The notes beneath the pieces are model-generated. The model saw only the letters and a program-made list of their open reading frames with translations. It had not been told where the DNA came from and did no database searches. Positions 52,017 to 61,949 of a stretch of DNA of 64,000 nucleotides are shown here, one piece after another. A program made the translations under genes and the position numbers. Each line of letters begins with the position of its first letter. Positions within the stretch are counted from its first letter, which is position 1. Source of the stretch: Lichenostomus cassidix (Eukaryota > Chordata > Aves > Passeriformes > Meliphagidae); the NCBI GenBank assembly GCA_008360975.2, contig CM039211.1:73637663-73701662 (forward strand), written 5' to 3'.

Positions 52017-53696
52017 CTTTAACGAAAAACGTGTGTATTAGTTTAGTCTTCAAATACCTCAGACAATAAACAGAGGAGGCTCTAAAGGTCCCATGTACCG
52101 CCCTGTCCTTGACAGTTCATACCAATCCCTCCCTCTTGAAACAATCACCCCTGAGCAGTGACATGAGGTGTCCAAACACCTTCCATCTGCTTCACTTTGT
52201 CTCACAAGAGAGTCTAAACAAGTGCTTTCTTGTGGTCAGACACAGAATTCCAATCCGTAAGAAATGAGATTCCCAGCCATACCAGTTACCATAACCTCCA
52301 AATGCTTCAGTTCTCCTCTCTACACCATGGGGAAAACAAAATTGTTAAACAAGATTTTCAGCAGTCCAAGCAGGAAAACAGTTGTCTCTAACCATCTGTG
52401 CTACCACAAGCCTGCTCTGAAAAGTCTTTCCTCATCAAACCTAGCCAAGTACATTGGAGCTGAGGTGAACAGAGGCATTTTGAGACCTGAAAGTGAAATT
52501 CCATTTTGGTGTGTGAAGATAATCCCAGAAAAAAAAACCAGTTTGTGTTGGGTTAAGACTAGAAAAGGCCTGTTTTTCCAATTTTAGATAATATGCAGCC
52601 AGAGAACTAACTGATCATTATGATTAGAGTTCAGCCCAAGGTCTTGCAGCATTTCCACCAGGATGAACAGCTTAAGCCAAAGTCTTGCAATAATAATGAA
52701 AATGAGATTTCATTGCAACAGCAAGCATACCTGAACGCTAGTCTAAAGTTAATCCAGATGCAAACACTGTCTCCCTACCAAATGAAAATTAGCTTTCTAC
52801 TGGCTCAGTACAATGTGGCTTCCTTGGGCTGCAGAAATAGGCCGAAATCACAAAAAGCCTTGGAAAAAAGGAACTGGAGAAAGCCCTCAGTTCCAAGAAG
52901 CTTCTAGACACCTAAAAACTTGCTGTTTTTCAAAACAGGACAAATGCAGCTGGATGAATCATGTGAAACCTATTCTGGTGAGCAGCCAGGACACCAAGTG
53001 CTTCACAAGCCTCTGAAGTTACCAAAATGTTCTCTTACAATCAACCATCCTCAAAACAGTTGGGCCATACTAAACTAGTTTCTGTTAAAACGAAATTAGA
53101 TTGATCTAAATGCTGCAGGCCACAAAACCTTTTGAAACATGCTTTGGTCAGGGTCAAGACAAGAGACAACAGAACGAGAGGAGTTGGTTAAAAATATTTA
53201 CAGAATATTTTAATTAATATTAAATAAATATTAAAATACTTTTAAAATTATACATTGCAAACATCCTTCCCTTGCCATTTCAAATGATTCTTCAGAAACC
53301 TCTCTTCCCAGTGGAAACTAGAGTACCATCTTTGTGTTTTCTGAACAGCAATCTTGAGTAAAGACCAAGTTTTCCCTAGAATTTCTAATTGGCGTATCAA
53401 CAAAAAGATTAGTCCTTTTTTTTGGATGGGGAGAAAGAGAGACAAACATCACTGCTTTAGTCCACCATTCAAATTGTTTCTGTCTCCAACATTTGCATGT
53501 AGCTTTTCACTGCAAAGGCTCTGTCATTTCCAAGTCCAAGAATTATGACAATAAGCTGGATAGAGCTGGAAGCAACAAAAAACTTATGAAGAATTGCATT
53601 TACAACTGGACTGTGCAGAGAGAACAACAAAAGCCTTGCTGAAGGTAACCATTGGAACAACTTCTTAGGTTTCTAGACAGATCCCAGATGGAAGCA

Positions 53697-53755
53697 CAGA
53701 ACGATTTGGGTTGGAAGGGACCTTTAAAGATAACTGTGACCCAGTCTGGTTGTGT
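53697..53755 (-). mobile_element. CR1 LINE extreme 3' end, inverted
   Basis: cacagaacgatttgggttgg, aagggacctttaaagataac, then decay. About 60 bp retained. Confidence 0.7.
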
Positions 53756-54402
53756 TAAACCATACAAACCACTCTGGCAGAACATATTCCTTCAGAACAG
53801 CCCAAAATATCTCCTCTGTCTATACACATTAATACTAATTGTAACTGAAAAAGTCCATTCATATTCTCAAGTGCTCCAAGTCCTACAAGTGTGTTGCTAC
53901 AAACTACACTTAAAAATACATGATAGTAAGACATTGGAGCCATTCACTTACTAGCCAATATGTGAAAGTACTGTTACTAAAATTTCATACTTGCTACTGA
54001 AGAGTGGTCTGGCACTCCAGATCACTGTAATCAGTCCTCCTGCCCCAAATAAATCTTGCTGATTCCAAAGCCTCCACTCCCTTGGCCATGTTTCCCTTTC
54101 CATTCCTCTTTCAGGCTTCTCTCCATCCACACACTGGACAAAACTCAGGGAGGCAAATGGCAACTTAATTCTCTCTTATGTGCCATTTCCAGATGGAGCC
54201 AGAATCAATTCATACTTTTTATCATCCTTCCTCCTTACAACACTTTTTCCTTTGTATATTGATTGCTGAGGTGCACACACACCTTTAGGACAAGTATTAC
54301 TGTTCTCAGAACAAAAACTATTTAACAAGTCACCACTTACATAAAAATGTTAGAATACAAGATTAAATTAAAACCCTACATTTACATTTAAAACGTAAAA
54401 TT

Positions 54403-54653
54403 GGAAATACTCTGGGAGATGCCTGGGAGGAGTCTTGGGTGGAACCTGGGACCTCAGGTCACTTCAGGAATTCAAAGGACCCTGTGAGATTCCTAGAAAG
54501 AATCTCAAGTGAATCTTGGAAGTGAGATCTGCTATTTAAACAGCAAAAACATCTCAGGTATCCTTTCTGAATGAGTCCAGGGCTGCAGCCTGGAATCTCA
54601 GGTGTCTCAAGTAAAGATGGAAACTGCAGGAGATGCCTGGGAGGAGTCTCAGG
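54403..54653. repeat. Degenerate local repeat with a 35-bp direct repeat at its ends
   Basis: gagatgcctgggaggagtct occurs near 54416 and again near 54630, both preceded by ggaaac/ggaaat. Between them are partial variants built on ctcaggt and gaatctcaagt. I do not recognise the family. Confidence 0.6.
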
Positions 54654-57052
54654 AGGATTCTGGAGAGGACAGATTCCTCCAAAAGAGAAGAATCCTCTTA
54701 GTTAATACTTTCATAACGTTAAACTTTATCTAGACTTTCAACCAAAATACAATTCTACACTTCTATGCTACATACGCCCATTAAAACTTTTCTATCTTCT
54801 GACACAATGGCTCTGTCTATCCCTGTACTGAGAACACAGCCACCACTTCTTTTGTATTGCTGGCCCTCTTCTCACAGTCATCACGCTACCACTACTGCAC
54901 CACTACTAACACCTTCCTCAGGAGCAGTTTTAACTGGCAACACACAGCCACCATTAAAAAGTTACTTTTAATCCCCAAAACAAGCAGCCGGTAAAAACAG
55001 ACACTGAAAATTGCAGATGCTATATCCAGTCCAAGGCTGGTTTCCCCAGTAAAGTTTAAAAATAGCTTGTCTTTAGTAATCAACAAAATACAAGCAGCAA
55101 CCTTCTTAAGATGAATTTACACTACAGGAAAAAATATCGCTGCACCATCAGTTGATACAAATACATCATCATATATATTATTTCATTACACACATGTTGA
55201 GCAGCAACAAAATCTCAACACAGAAGCCAAAGCAAACACATCAAATAGCTCATTTCTTATATGCAGAAATCTCACTGGTATTTTTACTTGCAATACTGGT
55301 GCTAACTGCTCTTTCAAACAAAAGAAGGCTCAGCAGTCTCCCATCCACAGATCAGAAAACTATGCTTATCAAAAAATGTGCTAATTACCCCCTATTTCAC
55401 CCGTCCCACCACTTCTGGAGGATGCCTGCAAGCACTTTGAATAAGATAGCCAAATCCTAGATATGAACTTCTCTAACAGAAGATTCTCTAGCACCAGATA
55501 TTTAATCTAGTTATTTATAAAAATGAAGTCATGAACGACACACAAAGATCCTATTTATTCTGCCAAGCAGACTTATTATAAGAGCAAAAAAAGGTATCAC
55601 TAACAAAATAAAACACAAAGCCAAACAGAAGGTGAAGGTATTTACCTATTAACTGGCAAACAGAGATTCATATACAAATGAGGAAGTGAGCTGAGACAGT
55701 ATCTGTTATACCAGCTAAGAAAAACAGAACTGAATCAATTTATAAGTTAAACTGAAGTTGAACGAGAGCAAAGACACATTTCAAAAATCCTTATGAAATG
55801 TTACAGGGCACCTTCCAATGATGATTCCTGGGCACAGAAGGGGAGACAAATTAGAATAGGGGAAAACACAACTAATGGGATGCACTGAGTGCAGTGAAAC
55901 AGCCAATAACCTTCAAAACCCCTGCAAGTTTAAGATGAGGTCTAAGCTGCCTGTGGACATGATCTCTCACACAGCACCTCTATACCTTATACCTAATTCA
56001 TCAACTGCCTCTCTATGAAGAGGCCACTGATTTACACCACAAGCCTCCAAAAATTCCTCTACCCTCATTCAAAGATAATTTTTACTCTGAATTAATGACC
56101 TTACTGTTTTTCTCTCATATCTCCGGATAGTGGGAATCAACCTCCAGGCTTTAGTTCTTAATCTCTCTGCAAGTGGAGATTCCTCTCTTTTCAAGGATTC
56201 CCCCTTATGAAGCCACATACACATCCCGATGCTCCCCAAACTCTTTTCTGACCAGCTAAGTTCACTTCTTGAGGCTCTCATGGTGTTATTGTGATTTTTA
56301 AAGGAAAAAAAAACCCCACCATGTTTCTCTGCACTGACCCATTTCTCAATAGCCTGTAACTATTTCATGAAGCATGGAAGTACAACACTAGAATAGCACA
56401 CAGTGTGTCAGCATCACTCTTGACATGAAGAGAAGGAATAACAAGCTCCAATATTCAACTCCCTTTATCTCAGTTTCAAGCCCAAGACTGAATTACCCTT
56501 TTTCACCACAGGGCTGTAGTTAGGAGGTCAGGATTTCTTTGTCGAGTAGCCCTCCCAGCCCTCCCAATTCTTTTTGGGTCTGGCTCAGCCTGCACTACTG
56601 AGTAATTAAAATTGCTCTTTTCAGTTGGTTGCTGCTTGTCCTTATCTACTAGCTCAATAAAAACAAGAGGATTGGATAAAGACGTCACTAACTTGTCAAC
56701 AGAGATCACAAAGAAGCAACAGTATGCATGAAGAGCAAAATAAGAGCAGTTTCAAATGCTGGTATCGAAAAAAATCAAAATACCCACAAAACCATACTGT
56801 TGACTTTTCAGTGATGCTTTTCTGAATTTTTCCAGCTTTTCCCACAAAGTGTTTAAAGTTGCTGATAATTTCTGGGATTTTCTGACTTTTTTTTTAGGTG
56901 ATAATATATGAAAATATCCCACATTGCAGAGCGTCTGAGTACCTGCATCTGGAGTTGTTTTGACAGATGAACCTCATTGTTTTTCTGGAAGTTTTACAGT
57001 TTATGAGACATCATGATTATAAAACAGTGCACACACCTAACTTTGACTTGAC

Positions 57053-57166
57053 TAGAGCAACCTAGGATAGTGGAAGGTGTTCCCTGCCCATGCAGGGGAT
57101 TTGAACAAGATGAGCTCTAAGCTCCCTTCCAACTCAAATCATCCTGTGATTCTGTTTTATGATTCT
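57053..57166 (+). mobile_element. Young-subfamily CR1 LINE, short 3' piece
   Basis: gagcaacctaggatagtgga, aggtgttccctgcccatgca, then cccttccaactcaaatcat and the tail cctgtgattctgttttatga. Confidence 0.88.
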
Positions 57167-58198
57167 AAAGATACAGCAAATTGTTATGGTTAGCAGCTGT
57201 TAAATTTGTCATATCACACACTAGCAGCTCCAAAAATTATACATGGCCATTTGTTCACAGAATTCACGCAAAGTGACTCAGCCCTTGCCTACATAATCTG
57301 CAGCGGATGACACAGGAGTTCAGTCTTGAATCAATTCAGCATCAGCCATCTCACCCCAGTTTGCCAACAGTGGCGTCTATCAACTCCGATTTTAGCAATA
57401 CATCTGCTAGAACTTGGACTGAAACCAAACTCACTCCATATCTGCCATCTAACAGGCAAAGGATCTAATTACCTGGCAAGATTTCAAATATTAAAATGGA
57501 AAGGGTTCTCTATTCTGTTACCAATTCCCCTAGACAGCCATTATCTTATTAAAGGAATTCTTTTTAATATGGAAGATTTGTTAAAGTGGTTTGTGACACT
57601 ACTAAAGTGGGGAGCATAAGCTAATTTATAACATACAAAAACCATACCAGGTGTCTGTTATATTGGCCATTAACCACAATCCTATTTAAGTGGCTAAAAA
57701 GTCACTACAGTTGTATTTCTATAAAGTCTGTGAGCTGCTCCTTGAGGAGTTTCAGTTTTAGGTCAACCCTGTAAGACATTTGGCATGCTAGTCCTGTTAC
57801 AGCTCATTTTATTACCCATTACTCCTGAAAGAACAGAGTAAGCCTGGGCAACTTTTTGGCATGAACATCTGAAAGAGATAGGCAAAATAATGAATAGAAT
57901 ATCTGCTACCAGCTTCTCTGCACCATGACCAGAAGTGAGCAGGTTTGACCTGGGTCATGAGAGTGGCACAGAGAAAGAGGCCTTGTAGCTTCACCAGTAC
58001 CACCCTTGACTGCAGTGATATGTTTAGCACCACACTCCTGAGATATAACAAAAATTAGTAAGTGAGCTAGTACTGGTGAATGAGTGATCCAGAACCTACT
58101 GCTCCCACTGCAGAACAGAGGCCACTGTCAGCTGGTGACACCAAGCTTGCAGGGCCAATCCCTCTTGATGAGAATAAGGCAGGCAGAGCAAGACTCAC

Positions 58199-58377
58199 CA
58201 GATTTTCAATGTCTGTCCGTGCCAACACATAGGTCCGCACATTGCTGTTCTGATGCAGAAGCATGTATAAGAGAAGAGTGGCCTGATCAGATTTCTGCTG
58301 CTCACACAAGGCTGTGTATAAACTGTTAAAGTTAATCTGGAAAGCATGTGGATTTGATGACGAAAAAGCAGTGTTAT
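58199..58377 (-). CDS. DYM: DYM (dymeclin) internal coding exon, human exon 10 equivalent
   Basis: This is the second dymeclin exon in transcript order. The acceptor is tttatttcag and the donor is AATCTG|gtgagt, close to consensus. Joined to the G left by the previous exon, it reads [17 protein letters not shown], then [20 protein letters not shown], then [21 protein letters not shown], matching human residues about 316-375. The 179-nt length and codon-boundary end agree with a human exon ending at c.1125 (from memory). The [14 protein letters not shown] helix is essentially invariant relative to human, whereas the first eight residues diverge. The surrounding 116-codon open frame continues past the donor into intron and should not be used as the exon boundary. 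Confidence 0.96.
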
Positions 58378-59117
58378 CTGAAATAAAGAAATAAAAGAAA
58401 ATCTTTAACAGATACATTTATCATTCAGTTATTTACTAACTTTATAAAAATCTCTGGAGGAAATATTTAATACAGACACCACAGTAAGGAGGAAACAAAA
58501 ATCACCCATGACTCTTATCACCAAAGGCCATAAACCATAAGACCTCTGTACCTGCACAAAGCATTTACCTTTTTCTATAAAGCAATTCTGTCCCTCTGTA
58601 TGGCTTCCGCTGTTAAGAAGGAATATGATCCCAGGAGCTGCTGGAAAGAGAGCAGCCACAAGGTCTTCTCTGGAACCAATGTAACAATGATTCATGTGGT
58701 TCCAAACCCTGCACCTCAAACTTCCAGGCTTAGTTCTCTGGCATTTAAGTGGAGTATCTCACATCCACCCCTTTCTTGGTGTGAAGGGTAGATGTGCATA
58801 GGTCAAGATTATCATGTTATGTCAGTGATAAGGTGTCAGGACTTTAGAGGTGTGGGGTGGGGAGTTTTGTGGGTTAAGTGATATAAAACATCACATCATA
58901 TTGTCTGACATCCCTCAAAGTAATAGCAGTTTGTTCCTAATCTCAATATACTCTGTGCCAGAGCTGGAAGAGAAAATAAAACAGATTTCTGTTTGCAGAA
59001 TATATACCAAGTTCAATAAAAACATCCATCTGCAGAAATTTCTAAGGTCTAGAAATTCTCAGTGGAAACAGAAAAGGCTAGCATTTGAAAAAGATGGAGA
59101 TTGAGAGAATTTTTACA

Positions 59118-59395
59118 CGGGCAAATAGTGGCAGGACAAGAGGGAACAGTTTTAAACTGAAAGAGGAGACATTTAGATGACAGATTAGGAAGAAATTCTT
59201 TCCTGAGGGTGCTGAGGCCCTGGCACAAGTTTCCCAGAGAAGCTGTGGCTGCCCCTGGATCCCTGGCAGTGTCCAAGGCCAGGTTGGACAGGGCTTGGAG
59301 CAACGTGGGATAGTGGAAGGTGTCCCTGCCACAGGCCAGAGAGTTGAAACTGAGCGAACTTTAAGGTCCCAAACCACACTGTGGTTCTATGATTT
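59118..59395 (+). mobile_element. CR1 LINE 3' region
   Basis: tttacacgggcaaatagtgg and aagaaattctttcctgaggg, then the shared young-subfamily block to the tail cacactgtggttctatgatt. Confidence 0.9.
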
Positions 59396-59504
59396 TTAGC
59401 CCATATTGTTATCGAAGTTTGCTAAGTAGCTTTCAGCACAGAAAAGCATGGCGGCTGTCTCTTATTTTGAACAACATTTCCACCCACTTTGGACAGAGAA
59501 AGTG

Positions 59505-59790
59505 TTTGGAAGTGCTGCAGGAGCCCCGCAGGAGCCCTGGCTGCCACTGGTTTTGTGGGGCCCAGCAGACAGTGTGCCAGGGAGCCGCCGCTCCTCTTGG
59601 CTGAGGAGAGGGAGGACAGCTCCAGCCATTGAGCTGCAGGCAGCAGGAGGCCCTGGAGCAAACCCTGCTGCCTGCAGGAGCTGGGAACCACGCGGAGATG
59701 CAGCCCCGTGGCGATGGAAAACCCTGCCTGTCCCAAAACCACGCACCCGCAGGCACAGGAGAGACTCCAACCTGCCCTTCCTCAACTACT
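59505..59790. other. GC- and CpG-rich intronic patch of unknown origin
   Basis: Immediately after a CR1 and a short AT-rich spacer, the composition switches to GC-rich with several CpGs (gccgccgctcc, cacgcggag, ccccgtggcgatgg, ccacgcacccgc). It stays open for about 100 codons in several frames, which is expected of GC-rich DNA and is not evidence of coding. It could be an unrecognised repeat, a fragment of an LTR, or an internal regulatory element. Confidence 0.4.
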
Positions 59791-60920
59791 GACCACCACT
59801 ATGGATGAGATGGTTTAAAACATTCCTGCTTCAGGCAGGCATTTCCCTTCAGGAGGAAAAACATGGATGCAGACAGCAAAATCAGAACAATTCGGTCCTT
59901 GGTGCCACAGTTGTTAGCTGAGAAGCACCCGTTGACTTTGCAGCTTCACTTCTGTAGATGTTTAAGCTGTGCCACTGGGATTTACAGTGTTTCACTATCG
60001 GTTTTATTAAAGAATTCTAAAAAGCCCAGTAAAATAAACATCTAAATACAATTAAAGAAACTTACCAGCCAAACCAGCATATACTGTATTATTCTGCAGA
60101 ACATTAAACTGACCAACAGAAAAACTAATCTATTCTAGACTATGTAGAAAAAAAGCCTGAATTCTTCTAGTTTTGTCCCAATTAAATTATATAAATTACT
60201 TTAACAAAAATGCCAGTTTTCCTTTTATAGTATATATTATGATAGCAAGCAGCCTCCTTTTTTCCCTTTGCTTTCCTCTTAAAAACCTCTTAGAATGTTC
60301 ACAGAAATCAAATTTAAGCTCAATTATGAGTATTGCTAGTGGGAAGAAGTTTCTGGGAAACAATAAGTCATTCTATCAACATACACATGTAGAGAAAATA
60401 CAGCTTTTCATGCTACATTTGACACAAAATAAGTTCTTTTAAAATTTTATAATGATATATGTAGCACGCTTTAATGAAATACATTGCTGGCTACCAATGG
60501 CATGAAACAAAGTCAACCAAAATGAAACATTAAAGGAAGGTTGCAGTTTAAAGACAGAACAAAAACTTTTTATCAACAATTTGATCTCAACCACCTGTAA
60601 ATGGTATCCAATAAATCAAAGGAGCATGTTAGGACTCAGAATTATTCTTATGAGAACAATCCTCCACCCTCACAACCCAATAAATTTTCCTAGGTAATGG
60701 TGAATTAATTTAGAGCTCAACATGGTTAAAACTTAATGGATAAAGGAATACAAAAACTCCCCAGAAGAAAGTGCATAACTCAGGATATTACTGTGGCTTC
60801 ACAGATTGTCACACAGCTCCTGAGCTCTGTGCACGCTGCCAACCAGCATAAAGCCAATGAAAGGTAAAACCACATGGCTCAGACTCAAAGATTTAAGTAT
60901 GGATAAAGTATTCACGGAAA

Positions 60921-61054
60921 ATGCTGGAGTCCCCATCCCAGGAGGGATTTAAAAGCCATGTGGATGTGGCACTTGGGGAGTGGTGGCCTTAGCAGTGCTG
61001 GGGGAATAGTTGGACTTGGAGGGTTTTTCCAACCTAAATGATCCCGTGACCCTG
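60921..61054 (+). mobile_element. CR1 LINE 3' end, older subfamily
   Basis: atgctggagtccccatccca, ccatgtggatgtggcacttg, then ttttccaacctaaatgatcc and a decayed tail. Confidence 0.82.
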
Positions 61055-61462
61055 AAAAGCACAGGCTGCATGCTGAGCTATCTAGAGAACCCAAGCTTTG
61101 TTAGGGCATTCCCAGGTCCCAAACATGACCCTCTGTGAGTCAGTGCCACATGGCACCTGCCATTACCTGACACACAGACTGGAACCTGCCTTCTCACAGT
61201 CCAGACAAGCACCAACACAACTCCGAAACCTCCCATACATACAAAACTCATGTAAGTGTTTATGTTAAACATTTTTTTTCTTACGTTTGCAATACAAGAA
61301 TATAGTCAGCAAACCCAGATAGCAATTTAATTATTTACCTTCTCTCTAAGGAACATGACTCCAGGATAAAAAGTGCTACAAATTTTTAGGGGACTCCAGC
61401 AGGATCTTGGATAACATCTACTTATAGGTCAGTTTTATTTATATATTACAAAATTATAGTGT

Positions 61463-61520
61463 CACAGAATCATCAAGGTTGGAAGAAACCTTCAAGAACT
61501 TTTAGCCCAACTGTAAACAG
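61463..61520 (-). mobile_element. CR1 LINE extreme 3' end, inverted
   Basis: gtcacagaatcatcaaggtt, ggaagaaaccttcaagaact, then loss of similarity. Confidence 0.65.
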
Positions 61521-61766
61521 GATTATGAAACTTTCTAGTATTTCTCAAGTCAGAAGGACAAAGTATCCTCCCTCTGTGCCCACCATTAAGTTCCAGCAGC
61601 TGAGGAACTCCACCTCAAAACTCCCAGACGAAAACATGTTATTACTGCTTTTCCACGGGCTTGCTGGAAGGACAACAAATCTTGGAAAGAGAACCTCTAA
61701 GCAATCACAGCAAACTTAAAACTACGTTTCATCAGTTCGGGCTGAGAAGTAAGAACAGATACAAAC

Positions 61767-61949
61767 CTTGTGTGTTCTTGAAGGACATGATGGCTTGCCT
61801 GTAGGGATTGGGGCTGTCTGGAGCGTCGGTCAGGTTGGCCAGGACCAGCAGCAGCAGCAGGCTCTGGCTGGCCAGAGGGGAGCACTGTTCCAGCTGCGCC
61901 GATGCCTTGCTGCCCACCCCACCCAGAGTGAACACTGTCCACAAGCCAG
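61767..61949 (-). CDS. DYM: DYM (dymeclin) internal coding exon, human exon 9 equivalent
   Basis: This exon encodes about 61 residues of dymeclin, a Golgi-associated protein required for Golgi organisation and secretory traffic, whose loss in humans causes Dyggve-Melchior-Clausen and Smith-McCort skeletal dysplasias (established knowledge). Seen here: an acceptor ending tttctctgcag, then a reading that includes [27 protein letters not shown] and [15 protein letters not shown], all recognisable dymeclin sequence corresponding to about human residues 255-316. The donor is CAAG|gtttgt. The exon is 183 nt; it starts at codon position 2 (completing a Thr codon) and ends one base into an Asp codon completed by the next exon. 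The leucine-rich run [11 protein letters not shown] is strongly hydrophobic. The segment between GGVGSK and SLLL ([14 protein letters not shown]) differs most from human, which suggests a tolerant loop. The overlapping 96- and 70-codon open frames on this strand run into flanking intron and are not separate genes. Confidence 0.95.

Larger units (their letters stand above)
52017..58198 (-). other. DYM: DYM intron 10
   Basis: This is a 6182-bp intron between donor gtgagt (58198) and the weak acceptor ttaaag (52017). It holds two short CR1 remnants (53697-53755, 57053-57166) and a degenerate local repeat (54403-54653). 52040-53690, 53760-54400, 54660-57050 and 57170-58190 look like unique AT-rich intron with no supported gene. 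Confidence 0.9.
58378..61766 (-). other. DYM: DYM intron 9
   Basis: This is a 3389-bp intron from donor gtttgt (61766) to acceptor tttatttcag (58378). It contains three CR1 pieces (59118-59395, 60921-61054, 61463-61520) and one GC/CpG-rich patch (about 59505-59790). 58400-59110, 59800-60910 and 61070-61450 hold nothing I can name. Confidence 0.9.
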
